Positions 52,867 to 64,000 of a stretch of DNA of 64,000 bases are shown one piece after another. Each line of letters starts with the position of its first letter. The stretch's first letter is position 1. Below the pieces are notes generated by a model. That model searched no databases and had not been told where the DNA came from. It was given only the letters and a program-made list of their open reading frames with translations. A program made the translations under genes and the position numbers. This stretch comes from Channallabes apus (lineage: Eukaryota > Chordata > Actinopteri > Siluriformes > Clariidae), in contig CM060109.1 of the NCBI GenBank assembly GCA_030522415.1, forward strand, positions 34,044,892 through 34,108,891, given 5' to 3'.

Positions 52867-53190
52867 CACTAGAAGCGCCGAGCAGCGGTCATTTGACCGC
52901 AAGGGAAAAAAACAACTTCACACTCGATCAAAGTGCGTAGTAGAAGAAGCGAGTTGCTTGGTCTGTCCGCAGTGCTTTAGTAAGCTTTTCTGGCGCGAGG
53001 AGAGACTCGGTCAAAAACACACACATACACATTGTCTGTCAGAAAGGTCCCTGTTTATTAACAGCAATAGATGTCGTTTTTATATGTTTGACCAAACGCC
53101 TGTGCCATTGACATATGTTACTACAAAGAACAAAAAGCATTGTAAATGTCCTGGTGAGATCCTGAAGTATCAAATGAGAGGAAGATAGAG
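52867..53190 (+). mobile_element. piggyBac-like relict
   Basis: Begins directly after TTAA (52863-52866) with CACTAGAAGCGCCGAGCAGC, followed by GGTCATTTGACCGC, a typical piggyBac end. The interior translates to PVPLTYVTTKNKKHCKCPGE and ILKYQ, a faint match to the late catalytic region. No right end was found. Confidence 0.45.
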
Positions 53191-54299
53191 AGGTGTCCGT
53201 CCAGAGACAAATCACAAGATGTTGGCTCGAGTTAGGGGGAGAGGAGGAAGAAAACAGAGAGAGCGATAGAGAGAGAATGGGAAGATGAGCGTGGGAGTGT
53301 TCACACCTTTAAGAACAGATGTTAGAGGAGATAGGAAGATAGCAGCAGGGAAGGTTTAACACGTTAATATCAGATCTATGAGGAAGAGGACAATATAGCA
53401 GAATTAACTCCTTTTTAAATAAAATAATTTCAACCCAGTCTAAACCTACTGCTTGTTTTTCCAGCCACAGACATTAACTTCAGGTGTTATTTGCACCACA
53501 ACAGCTCTATTTAATCAATCTGAATACCAAATCCTAAAGCATTTAGAGCATTGACCATTTTAATAATGGAATGTGGGATCAACATTGTCATCAGCATGAG
53601 AGAGTGACCCAAATGTGTATTATAAACAGTAGCTATCCTATGTGACTAGCAGACGAGATGTGTACAGTACGTTTAAAAGATTCCCTGCTATACATGGCAG
53701 GGAAAAAGCAATACACTTGTCGGAGAATATAACATAACCAGTGACTATTTGCCTATGTTTTTTATACTACAGTAAATCAATTTAGTTATTTATTATTGTA
53801 TATTGTATATCATTCTATTCTTAATTTCTGAACCAAAGGGTAATGTGAAGAAAAAGAAAGGTGCACTGAAGAAGGAATTTATGTAGCAGTTATGGGAAAG
53901 GAAAGGTGAGGGAATGTGGCTTGAGCAGTTTCAGCACTGGTGCTTTGGGAAAGGTGTAAGACGATGTGAAGTGGTTTTGCTTCAGAGGGCTTGTTCCTGA
54001 ACACTCTGTGCAAATATGTGAAAGATTGGTATGGATTGGAGTGGTTATAAGATGCTGATCCAACATCTCTTAGAGGTCATTGATAAAGCCCACTAAGAGA
54101 ATGGACCAGGGTCATCCCATCATCTCTGACAAAGATTGTGTTGACAAAGGAAGGGGTGTCCGGGTTCTTGCAGGGACCGGCAACAATGTCTTGCTCTCGG
54201 CATATACTGTCCAGAAACTAACATATTACACCCTGTGATTAAATACTGCCTTCCACCTCAGAGGCATGCACATACTGTAAGAATTTGACCAGTTTAAAT
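53191..54299. other. Noncoding, nothing recognised
   Basis: Purine-rich at 53200-53350, otherwise AT-rich. No element or coding frame supported. Confidence 0.4.
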
Positions 54300-54818
54300 G
54301 AAAGAGGATCACTTGCAAAATTCTTTGTTTTTGTTTAGTGATTTATTTTATACATTTTGCAACAATATTGGGGATCAAAACTATAAAATAACACATATGG
54401 AAGGTAATTATGTAACAACAACAGTCAGTTATTTTAATACACAGATGCCTTTCTGGAATAGTTCTTGGAAGAACAGTGTTGTTAAGTGTACTGTATTTGC
54501 AAAACCCATCAACCACCATGATGAAACTGGCTCTCATAAAGATCAGGAAGGCAAGACCAAAACTTACCTCTAATGCAGAGATGTTCATTTAGAGTTTCCA
54601 GCCTCAAAAATCAACAATTTAACAGCACTTCGGATTAGAGCCGTTCAGAAGGCTTTACAGATCATGAGTAGTAGATACATCTCAACGTTAACAGTTCAAA
54701 GGAGATTATTGCATATTTTGGATGCCTTCAGCATTGCTGTACTACGTAGAAACTAATAAAAATCAGGAACAACCATGGAGTTAGACAATGATGCTGAACT
54801 TTTCATTGGTACAGTATA
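54300..54818. mobile_element. Second copy of the Tc1 MITE at 9253-9797
   Basis: Colinear with 9253-9797 for most of its length: GTTTTTGTTTAGTGATTTAT, ACACATATGGA, GAAACTGGCTCTCAT, CCATGGAGTTAGA. The ends are worn and its old transposase traces more decayed. Confidence 0.8.
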
Positions 54819-55045
54819 AGCAGTGTATATATACTTGTTCTGTTGATGACAGGAATGAGAGTTTAAAAAGCATATTAATTACCATTATTAAAATTGTATC
54901 TTGTTTTTAGGTTTGTTTTTATACAGTATTTTTAGGTTTAGGCACATCACATCACACCTAATTATTAATTTCATATTTTTTTTATTAACTATGTTTAGCA
55001 AAAAAATTTTTTTTAATTACATAAAGAATACTAAAGAAAGTTATA

Positions 55046-55430
55046 ACGACACAGGTCTAACGAGAGGCAGAACCGCGCATAAATACTCTGCACTGTTCAG
55101 AACGGGCAGATCCGCAGGCTGCAACCCCACAGAGTTCTGAACAGGCAGAGGCGCGGCCATTTATACACACACGGTTACCAGGCAACATTGCAAGAGGTGA
55201 GGACACGCCACACCTAGCGGCGTGTCTATTTAAGAGAAAGTTGAGAGACAGAGGCAAAACCCAACCTCTGCCTCCTTAAGACGCCGGCAAAAGAGAGAGA
55301 AAGAGACAGAGCAGCGCGCTGTCCTTTAAGCCTGCGCTCTCAGGTTAAGTATAAAAGTACAAAAAAAAATCCTCTCTCTCAAATAAATCCTCAGTAAGGG
55401 CCAACGCCCCGAGAGAATCTTAAGCTTTTA
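55046..55430 (+). repeat. CpG-rich segment, possible solo LTR
   Basis: Contrasts with the AT-rich flanks. It has a TATA-like TATTTAAGAG (about 55227) and, some 155 bases on, AATAAA (about 55382) just after a CTCTCTCTC run. The spacing resembles an LTR's U3-R-U5, but no target duplication or partner LTR was found. It could equally be another repeat or a promoter. Confidence 0.35.
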
Positions 55431-57400
55431 TTTTTAGTTTCCAGAGACCCGTATGTTCTTGCATAGACAGCGGTGCTGTGTTTATTTTTGGGTTTTAATT
55501 TTCTTTTGGTTTCCTTTTAGTTAATTAATTAATAATCCCACGCTATTTCAAAATGGAAAGGTCTTCCCTTGCGTATCATAAGTGTGGCGTTGTGGTGTGG
55601 TGTAACTTTATATTGGGAAATAAAATTCCACTTGACCAACCTTAAGACTGAAATACCAATTACGCCACCAAGGATTGGTTACCTGGGAAAAGATTAAGAC
55701 CAGGTTCGAATCTCTCAGTGAGAACACAGGGATATGGATACAGAAATACAGATCTTTATTCATACAGGAAATTTCCAGATCAAGCAATATCAAGATGACA
55801 GTTAAAAACAGATCATTAAAACATCCCAAGCAAAGAGACAAACAAAGAAAAGAAATTGGAACTGGGAGCTTAACCATAGAGAGGCAGGCTATGTACGGGA
55901 CTACATTCCTGCCCGACAATAAATAATCAATGAGGCTGAAGTTAGCTCCTTATTCACAGCTTCTGATTCGTTTGGCTTCTTATTGCGCAGCGTCTCATTC
56001 TGCGGCTGAAGTTAGCTCCTTATTCGTCTTGTTACTAACGGGAGTGTTCACGTTGGCGAATGCTGCGCAGTTTATCAATAAAACGTTATTTTAGTAGCTT
56101 AAATCTCTCTGGGCCAGGCAAATATAAACTATACAATACACAGCAGGCACCCAACTATATAGTAAAAGTGAAATTGTCCTGGCCCAGATTGATTTTACAC
56201 TTTAAATATCAAATGGAAATATGTCATTCTATTATGCACAGTGGGGTGAATAAGAAGACAGATTTCTTGAGTTGTATGCACATACTGCATTTAATTTCTG
56301 TAACTGCTCTTTATCTGGTTGCCTTTTAATTAAGTCTAATTATAAACTTTCTTTCATTACCTTATTAGCATTTAGTAACAAAAATATACATCGTACTGCA
56401 AGAGTCAGTGTCGGAACAGAGTTTGCAAATGTTTTAATGTCTTTACACACTTTATCAACCATTTTCACATTTTATCAACAAACTACCAGGTCTAATGTTG
56501 CTTCTAATTGTACAATTAATATTTTAATTTCTGTTATCTTAGCAGGACAATTCAGAAGTGGGTTACCATTCAGATCAGCCTCCATATACTGTATGGTAAT
56601 GCGTATAATGTATATTAATGTGTGTAATAGACAGGACAGACAATCACACAGGACAAACAAACACACAAACTAATTTAATTAGCATATATGCGACATTATA
56701 CATATATTACACACTACCCTCTATACGTTTATTAAAAAACAGCTAAACAATACTGGCTAAATTGCTCTGAGGTACAGATTTGTTAGAATCTATCATTTGT
56801 GTCAGTGTAACACTATCAATGCTAATGCTTTCCAAAAGGGTAAATAGAGTCAATCTCAAATTTCATAAACTCTCAAAGTTTATTACTTGACAGAATGTTA
56901 AATGTACTTTAAAACATAGCAAACATACTGCATGGCCAAAATAATTTGTAATTGCGGTGTTGTTATTTCTGCTTCACTCAGGTATAACACTCAAGCCTAC
57001 ATTCATGAAATCTTTTTAGCCAATTACTAGCAGTAGAATTAGTCATACTTAAGAGTCCTGTGAATTTCAATGTGTCTCTTTCATAAATGTACCAGATAAG
57101 ATTCATCTTTGAGTAAACAAACTATATCTAGAAACATCATCACAAGAATTGTTACTCAGGAGCCTCACAGATTGGGTTTCCATGGACGCGTACCTGCACA
57201 GAGCCCTGCCCTCCACCCTATTGATTAAAAAAATTAATTGGAATGCAGACTGTGACTGCTTTACAGCATCTACCAACATTGCTAATGATCAGCGACCTCA
57301 CTAATGACCTTGTGGTGGAAAAGAAACCAATCCCCACAGCCACATTTTAAAATGAGATACACATATGGAAATGATGTTTGTATGTTTATACTCTTGTGTA

Positions 57401-57401
<1 letters not shown>
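55431..57401. other. Noncoding, with one short direct repeat
   Basis: GCTGAAGTTAGCTCCTTATT occurs twice, near 55934 and 56003. No gene seen. Confidence 0.45.

Positions 57402-57470
<69 letters not shown>
57402..57470. repeat. (AT)n microsatellite
   Basis: About 34 uninterrupted TA units; self-complementary, so prone to cruciforms and length change. Confidence 0.95.
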
Positions 57471-57472
<2 letters not shown>

Positions 57473-58374
57473 TGCTATCCCTGAAAAAATAGCAATGTAG
57501 GAAAATGTCACTGTGAAATAATGCTTCATCAAAAATATGTGTTCATTAGTTAATGTGCATAAGTGGTGCTTTGTATTCCTCCAGAGAATAAGCATTTCTT
57601 GCAAAAATATTTATTTTTTCATTGTGCCTGGGTGAAGCACAGTATCGCAACTCATTTAAAGTCTTCATGGGTGGGAAACACAGTATCAAATAGCACTTTA
57701 TTTCCTATCTAGTAACTAAATCCAGAAATAACATGCACAGACACAAAACATCCTTAAGGAAAGAATTCATTAGTGGGTATATTACTGTTGAGGCTTTGCT
57801 GAAACTGAACATGTTGATAAAATGATGGCCAGACATAATTTTCAAATATGGTTCTTGTTCCATTGTTCATGAAGAAGGGATTGTTAAGGGTGATTTACAG
57901 TAAGGCTAAAAAAAAGTGTCCATAAACCAGATTCCAGGTGTAGGATGATTCATTTGGGATATATTTTTAAATGAATGAGTGAATGGTTTTCAATATGATG
58001 AAATAGGGATCACAATCAGGAGGTGTGACAATGAATGAGGAAATTTTACTTATCCAAGAAATAAGGAGGTATGAAATAAAAGAAATAGGTTAAAGGTTAG
58101 CAAAAGAAGCATTTTGTGTATCCAAATATATATTTATCAACATTGGGGGTAGTTAGTGAACACAGGAAATGATATGTTAGTGAACAAGATATATCATATA
58201 TCTTCCTTACCACAGGATTTTCTAGGACTATTGCATGTAGAATACAGCGAACAAAATTATATAAGACCAGCAAATTCACTGGGATATATTATGTGGGATA
58301 GCTCATACATACTGTTTGTCTTATTGTGTTGCTTTTAAAAATACAGTATCACCAAGAACACCAGTTCAATATCA

Positions 58375-59402
58375 GGACCCATATTTACTAAGCGATTCAT
58401 AGGAATCGCGCTGAAAGTGAATTTAGGACTAAAAATACATAGTGAAATCATAAAAATGATTTACAAAGCTTCATACTCTTACTTTGAGTGAGGAATAGAA
58501 CTGCCCCTAGGATAGTGTGTGCTGTCACTGTTTACTGTTGCAGTTTTTACTATTTTTGTAGTTTAAACTACGGAAGATCGAAATGTTGAAAACCAGTGGC
58601 AGTTTTGTGAAAGCTTTATGCACACAGACAGAACTTACAGATGTGCAACTTGACTGCATGAAGTAGCCTAATCAGACTGCTCCAATCACAACTGTTTCAA
58701 GCCCCTATAATAGAGCTGTGTAGAAGTGTCATAATCTGATCAAAATTACTTTAAAAAGAAGGCCAAACTGGAGAGAAGATGAGGAGGAGGTAGTAAAATG
58801 TAAAGAAATAATTAAAGGAAAAGTCTGCCTTACTCTTACCTCTAAAGAGGAAAAGGTTGAGTGAACAGCAATTTTTAAACCATTAATGCCACTCGTCATT
58901 TGCCACATGTACCCGTGAGGATTGTGAAAATGTTTTTGGCTCACATAATAAGCCTCATCGGTGTTTGCAAAGATTATTTTAATGTGTGTGCCATAGATGA
59001 TGTCAACAACTCCAGGGAAACAAGCGATGCACATGATTTTAAGTTCAGTGTGTTCAAGCTTTTAAGTGTAATGGTGCTATTTTCCAGTTTTTCCAGTTAC
59101 TAAAAAACATAAAGTGGCAGTCACCTACTGTACTACACCATACTTAATCTTCATTAATGGACCAGTTGCATACTGCCCACAATCTACCTTAAAAACTTAT
59201 TTCGTTTTTGTCTAAACCTAACTTGAGAGCCATGTCAATTAATGTTATCAAAACTCCTGTCCCCTGCACAGGTGGACATAGTGAGTGACTCACTATTTAC
59301 ATAAATTTCTATTACTCCCACTCCTAAACGTAGGATTAATTTACATAACTCTGAGAATTTTGGTCCATTTCCTACTCTGAGATGCTTTGTAAATATGGGC
59401 CC
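58375..59402. mobile_element. PIF/Harbinger-type element, decayed
   Basis: Inverted ends GGACCCATATTTACTAAGC (left) and GGGCCCATATTTACAAAGC (right, as complement). The inside holds a transposase fragment on the minus strand and a Myb-like trace on the plus strand (KRPNWREDEEEVV, near 58760-58800), the two genes typical of Harbinger. It ends 60 bases before the htr1f coding exon. Confidence 0.65.
58850..59034 (-). pseudogene. Harbinger transposase fragment
   Basis: CIACFPGVVDIIYGTHIKII, then ANTDEAYYVSQKHFHN, matches the first catalytic block of Harbinger transposases (FPGVxGxxDGTHI). The Asp is replaced by Tyr, so it is inactive. No further catalytic blocks remain. Confidence 0.65.
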
Positions 59403-59462
59403 AGGTCTCAATGCTAATGTTTTACAAATGTTGTGTTGTTTTTTCTGTTTTTGGTCACAGGC

Positions 59463-60569
59463 ATGGATCCAAATGGCACAGATGGGGACAAGTCTTCAGA
59501 CGGACTTAGCAGTAGTCCTGCAGGCATGATCCTTCTCTCGCTTATTCTGTCTGCACTGGCTCTACTTACCACAGCAATCAACTCTTTAGTCATCACTGCC
59601 ATCATTGTCACTCGCAAACTTCACCACCCTGCCAACTACCTTATTTGCTCTCTGGCTGTGACGGACCTGCTGGTGGCCATTTTAGTCATGCCCTTCAGCA
59701 TCATTTACATCATGAAGGAGACATGGGTCATGGGTGATGTGATGTGCACCATCTGGCTCAATGTTGACATAACCTGCTGCACATGCTCAATTTTGCACCT
59801 GGCAGCTATTGCTGTGGATCGTTATCAGGCTATCACGGATGCTGTGGAATATTCCAGAAAGAGAACATCTCTAAGGGCTGCTATCACAATCAGTGTTGTG
59901 TGGCTCCTGTCCATTCTCATTTCCCTACCTCCAATGTTCTGGGGACACCACAACAATGGAGAAGATCAAAACGAATGCTTAATAAGGCATGAAAACATTG
60001 CTTTTACACTTTATTCGACATTTGGGGCCTTCTACATTCCCCTTATACTCATCCTTATCCTTTACTATAAAATATACCGAGCAGCTAAAATTATTTACCA
60101 CAAAAGGAGGTCCAGCCCCATGAACAAGCTTGACATAAATGGACACAAAATCCCTATGTGCTTTGACAGAGAACAGCAGAGCCAAGATGCACTCACACTA
60201 CCAGAGAAATCAATGTCAGAACCCTCTACAGAAGGTGACAGGAGACGCATCTCAGTAGCAAGCCCAAATTTTCAGTCTCATATTGAGAGGTCCATCAAAA
60301 GACAGCGGATTTCAGGGGCACGAGAAAGAAAGGCTGCTATGACTCTGGGACTAATTCTTGGGGCATTTGTAATCTGTTGGCTACCCTTCTTTATTCAGGA
60401 AGTCATAAGTAACATCTGTGGCAGCTGCATCCCCTCAAATACATTAATTACATTTCTGACCTGGCTAGGATACCTTAACTCACTAATTAATCCACTCATT
60501 TATACCATCTTCAATGAGGACTTCAAGAAGGCCTTTCATAAACTGATCATGTGCCAGCATGAACTCTGA
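59463..60569 (+). CDS. htr1f: htr1f: 5-HT1F-type serotonin receptor
   Basis: A Gi/o-coupled serotonin receptor of the plasma membrane that lowers cAMP. 368 residues in one coding exon; the start MDPNGT lies two bases after the acceptor GGTCACAG (59453-59460). It is preferred over an in-frame ATG at 59433, which lies in the intron. Features: a glycosylation site at Asn4; seven membrane helices, about 22-49, 57-83, 92-116, 138-160, 178-202, 292-315, 328-350; Asn40 and Asp68 (positions 1.50, 2.50); amine-binding Asp102 in VDITCCTCS; DRY at 119-121; disulfide Cys95-Cys172; a long third loop (205-290); CWLP at 305-308; NPLIY at 343-347. INSLVITAIIVTRKLHHPAN and LILYYKIYRAAK favour 5-HT1F over 5-HT1E. 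A neighbour of pou1f1, as in mammals. Confidence 0.9.
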   Translation: MDPNGTDGDKSSDGLSSSPAGMILLSLILSALALLTTAINSLVITAIIVTRKLHHPANYLICSLAVTDLLVAILVMPFSIIYIMKETWVMGDVMCTIWLNVDITCCTCSILHLAAIAVDRYQAITDAVEYSRKRTSLRAAITISVVWLLSILISLPPMFWGHHNNGEDQNECLIRHENIAFTLYSTFGAFYIPLILILILYYKIYRAAKIIYHKRRSSPMNKLDINGHKIPMCFDREQQSQDALTLPEKSMSEPSTEGDRRRISVASPNFQSHIERSIKRQRISGARERKAAMTLGLILGAFVICWLPFFIQEVISNICGSCIPSNTLITFLTWLGYLNSLINPLIYTIFNEDFKKAFHKLIMCQHEL

Positions 60570-60605
60570 TGCAGAAAATACAATATTGTTGCTTTCATAG
60601 AACAC

Positions 60606-60611
60606 AATAAA
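60606..60611 (+). terminator. Candidate htr1f polyadenylation signal
   Basis: AATAAA 37 bases after the stop codon. The real 3' end may be further downstream. Confidence 0.35.
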
Positions 60612-61290
60612 TATTGTGTTGAAATGTTGAAAATTGGAGAGAAAATGAGAATTTCCATAATGCAGATGAACATTTTAAACTGATTACTTCCTCATATTGT
60701 TTGCATATGTCCAGTTCAACTGAAAAAAAAAACATACACTGCCCAACAAACATTTGAAGACCCTTAGTGAGGCTTGACCTTAAATTATCCAAAACATACT
60801 TTAAACGATGCAGGAGAAATTTGGAGAGGCCATGCTGTCTGGGACCTTTACCCAAGATGTTCATGATATGGTCAGTGTGAATGGGTTGTGAGACAAAGGA
60901 GTCCACTCTGATGTCCTGCAAGTGGTACATACATAAGTTACATCTACATAAATTTTGTCGATAGTTTGTATGAAGAAAGTGTGACAGTTTTTAGAATTTT
61001 GAAATGTACATATTCTTTTTTTAATTGTTTATTTATCCATGCAAATGTAATATACAGTATGGCTAACTGTCTGTTGATGCCTGACCATCTGTGTGTGCAT
61101 CTTCACCAAACTGTTGGTGAATCTGGATAAAATGATGACAACTAAACAACATGAGTGTTATTGTCAAGTGTCCACAAACTTTTGGCCATATAGTGTATTT
61201 AAATGTAATATCTGGTTAATCATTAATTTTATAAGTATTTTCATATTTATGTTACTTCAGAGTGACAAAGACAGTGATTATGTATTTAAA

Positions 61291-61370
<80 letters not shown>

Positions 61371-62643
61371 GACAAGGCATTTGTCTGATCACGGAAGTAG
61401 ATTACCAGCTGAGATATTTTGTACACATTACAAATATCATACATACTGTATGTATTTTCCAATATAATCTGTAATGATATTTAAATAAAATGTTATGTAA
61501 ACGGTTATTTTATGTTAAATCTTTAATATATTTAATGATATTAAAGGATGTCTGGAATATATACATGCCAAATACATGATATATTTATTATTATACATAG
61601 TATAATTACCATGCTACCATTCATGCAATATATAATTTTATTACTCATGTAGTAATTCACTATTTTTTATTTATATAAATAGTTCTTGAAAAGGAATAGA
61701 AACCTGTGTAACTATTTATTGCTAATAAGTAATGACAATTCATTTAATAAGCATACAATGTGTGTAATTTCAATTTCATGCACATTATCTCAGTGCAGGG
61801 GAATATAAGGAGGAAAAAGAACATACAATACTTCTCTTAAACTACTCCATAAAATATCCAAAACATAAACCTTTTTAGTATTCATTCTGTAATCGTTTCC
61901 TTTGTAAACATAATGCATTTGGTTGAAAGAAAATATACCAATTCAGTGGCACCTTGGAAAGATGTATGAAAATAGAAGTTCTACAGTGACTCCAGCTGCA
62001 TATGATGGGAAGTGCAACCAGTTTATGGTCTCTACAAAAGTATCCTCAGCATTCAATTCAAAACAGAGACCCATGAACAATTGTAGAATTTTCATTAATT
62101 TATTCCTGTCAGAAACCAGAGGATACACATGCTTTATTTTTAAAGACAGCATTATCATAATTTATTCATCAGTGCATAATATTGCTGTGGGAATTATATA
62201 ACCCAGGATCATGCAACAGGATGAATGCAATATTAGCTAGGCAGTTTCACATTGATTTAATTCCTGATAAGAAGAATAATGAATCCATTCCGGGTTTATA
62301 AAATTGTAATCTATAGGTATTCATACTGTTTAAATCAGTTTAAGAGAGATGAAGTTGGATAACACAAAGTAAAGAATCATAAAGGAAGTGTAAAGTCCAG
62401 TTACTGTATTTGTAGGAAAGTTTGCGCTTTGAAGGTGTAGAGGAGTTATTGTTAAGAATCTAGGTGCATAGTTATCCCTTAAAGGAAGGCCAGCTTTTCT
62501 GTGTTATTTTTTTAAATATTTTTTTTATCGTACAACTGTAGTAAAAATATCTGTCCTCTCATGCATTTTCTAAGGAAAATAAGTTCTTATCAGAGTTTGT
62601 CAGGTCACCATGAAGTCCAAAACTCTTAGTAGTAGAGTTTTAA
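60612..62643. other. Space between convergent htr1f and the DUF547 gene
   Basis: AT-rich, with a (CA)n run (61298-61367). It probably holds both 3' UTRs; no coding exon was found here. Confidence 0.5.
61298..61367. repeat. (CA)n microsatellite
   Basis: About 34 uninterrupted CA units. Confidence 0.95.
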
Positions 62644-62772
62644 TCAGTATGTGTTGTTGGTAGACCAGTCATAAGGCATATAGCTTATTTTAACATTCCC
62701 TGTAGATAGAAGAGTTTTCAGACTTGTCCTCTTTTGAGACACCCTCATGTGGTTTAAAACCCAGTTCAGCAA
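62644..62772 (-). CDS. DUF547 gene, last coding exon
   Basis: 129 nt with stop. Acceptor CTGTATGCAG. Encodes LLNWVLNHMRVSQKRTSL and ends YMPYDWSTNNTY, where the YDWS block is typical of the DUF547 C terminus. Confidence 0.85.
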   Translation of the reverse strand: MLNWVLNHMRVSQKRTSLKTLLSTGNVKISYMPYDWSTNNTY

Positions 62773-63954
62773 CTGCATACAGTAGGAGAGGACAACTCAT
62801 AAAATCAGGCCTTGTACATGCTGTATGTAGCTTAAAATGTTTAGTAATGTTTCAAGCTCAAAGGGAAGAACATTGAGTCTCAAACTGGCCCAATCTTTGG
62901 AATATGGATTACCTTTTCATCAGTGTCTCCAAAATCTGCCTTGTACCATTTGAAGATCTTGCTTAGCTTCACCTCTCTTTTCACTGAATCCACAATGCAA
63001 CCATCATCAGCTTCCAGGAATACCTCAGCAGCAGTGCGCAGCTGCCGGACAATGTCCTGTTTAGAAACAATTGCACTCTATGATACTAATACTGATTCAC
63101 TAAAATAAACAAGCTACAGTAACTCATAAATATGCATGCAGTTTACATTTGAGGTGTAGGTCCTAATGGGTGGGCAGGCTTTCGCACCACAGTTCAGTGC
63201 AAAATGAATCAGAGGCTCAGCTTCAGGAAGTGCAACCTAATGAGGATGACAAAAAAAAAATACAGGAATGATATCAATATCAATCAATCTAAGGGCACAG
63301 CAAGTAATGAGGGGTACTAAATGAGGATTACTCATATTATTTATTATTATTTATTTACTTCTCCTATTTGAAAAACAGTTAATAAAGCATTAAAATAAAA
63401 TAACCAAATTATATTAAAATTATAACATTAAAACACATTTAAATGCAAGAAACAGTATTGGCTAATTATCACATATTCTTCTGAAATAAAAAAAGACAAT
63501 AGTTTCATTAATTGTGTAGATAGATTTTATGGTGTTGCAAGTAGAATAGGTAATGCTGTGCCACAAAGAAACAAATACAAACTCAAAAAAAGACATGACT
63601 GATAAACAGCTATTTATTAGTTAAATGAATTAGTCTATTGCAGACAAGAGAACAAGTAAGTGATCCTGAGGATGACTGCTTCTGTATTCTTAGATACAGG
63701 GAATATGTTTTGGATTGATTAATTTAGACAAAAAGGCCTCTATTTGAGAGTACAGAATCACTGCTAACAAATATAATGTTTTAGAAGTGTTTTAGATAAG
63801 ACAGTTTACTATTTACCTGTAACCTAGGGTCATTCTTTGAGAAGGGCTTCAGAAGTTGTGTTATTCCCTTCCTGTTTCCCCGCAGCACACCATTCTCAAT
63901 GTCCTGCAGTGTAAACACCTCTCCTCCAATCAGGTAGCTTACATAGTTGAAGAA
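62644..63954 (-). CDS. DUF547-domain protein, last four coding exons (5' part outside the window)
   Basis: Exons on the minus strand: 63817-63954, 63147-63236, 62913-63056 and 62644-62772 (stop TGA 62646-62644). All junctions are GT-AG in phase 0, which makes the chain convincing. It gives 166 residues. DUF547 landmarks: FFNYVSYLIGGEVFTLQDIE, VLRGNRKG, DPRLQ, PLIHFALNCGAKACPPIRTY, QLRTAAEVFLEADDG, VKLSKIFKWYKADFG, LLNWVLNH and the C-terminal VKISYMPYDWSTNNTY. DUF547 occurs in plants, bacteria and some animals; the reaction it performs is unknown to me. In some fish proteins it follows glutaredoxin and DEP domains, which would lie beyond the right edge. No symbol assigned. Confidence 0.85.
62913..63056 (-). 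CDS. DUF547 gene, penultimate exon
   Basis: 144 nt, phase 0-0. Encodes DIVRQLRTAAEVFLEADDGC, then VKREVKLSKIFKWYKADFGD. Confidence 0.88.
63147..63236 (-). CDS. DUF547 gene, exon with the CGAKxCPP motif
   Basis: 90 nt, phase 0-0. Encodes VALPEAEPLIHFALNCGAKA, then CPPIRTYTSN. The Cys-rich NCGAKACPP is the family's most conserved block. Confidence 0.88.
63817..63954 (-). CDS. DUF547 gene, first exon in window
   Basis: 138 nt, phase 0-0. Acceptor TTATTATTGTGCAG, donor GTAAAT. Encodes FFNYVSYLIGGEVF through KPFSKNDPRLQ. Confidence 0.85.
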
Positions 63955-64000
63955 CTGCACAATAATAACATTGTTATCCATTTATAATGTTATTCCAATG

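Noticed and set aside
60595..60930. Further exon of the DUF547 gene or another gene
   Set aside because: The DUF547 frame ends in a family-typical C terminus at 62644; this frame has no splice sites or family match.

Overview
The window is vertebrate nuclear DNA, almost certainly from a teleost. Three host genes with ordinary GT-AG introns sit among fish-type repeats: Tc1/mariner copies, L2-type LINEs, tRNA-derived SINEs and sushi-like Ty3/gypsy elements. The repeats and the gene structures suggest an ostariophysan fish, possibly a catfish relative, but the species cannot be fixed from sequence alone. No prokaryotic gene organisation, CRISPR array, rRNA or free-standing tRNA gene was seen.

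Host genes. (1) pou1f1 (Pit-1) is complete on the minus strand, 791-6874: seven coding exons whose phases all match and a predicted 357-residue protein. It has a TATA box and POU-like sites just upstream. (2) htr1f, a serotonin receptor of the 5-HT1E/1F type, is complete in one coding exon on the plus strand, 59463-60569, behind a splice acceptor. A GC-rich segment with a good splice donor near 49870-50098 may be its 5' untranslated exon. (3) The last four coding exons of a DUF547-family protein lie on the minus strand, 62644-63954, convergent with htr1f; the gene runs off the right edge. POU1F1 and HTR1F are also near neighbours in mammals.

Between the genes, 8-55 kb is mainly nested mobile DNA. 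At 8.1-12.3 kb lie several Tc1/mariner elements, one with both terminal repeats and a lightly damaged transposase. At 15260-22660 is a whole chromodomain Ty3/gypsy element (gypsy-1) with a LINE inserted in gag. At 24.9-29.6 kb is a long L2 LINE on the minus strand. At 29866-31494 is an internally deleted gypsy (gypsy-3) with a perfect 5-bp target duplication. At 36.0-48.0 kb is a nest: L2-B carries a SINE and a second L2 (L2-E), and abuts inverted L2-C, which carries a 5.1-kb gypsy (gypsy-2). At 48.4-49.0 kb are two different tRNA-derived SINEs. Smaller relicts (piggyBac-like, Harbinger, Tc1 MITE) lie further right.

The most interesting signal concerns how the three gypsy elements start reverse transcription. 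None has a tRNA-type primer site. In each, the 9-11 bases just after the 5' LTR pair with a segment of that LTR exactly 31 bases downstream of the TATA box, which is where the RNA should begin. This is the layout of Tf1/sushi-type self-priming, preserved in three copies of two families. In gypsy-3 the primer site also overlaps the gag start codon. I found no convincing host-encoded system that is wholly new.
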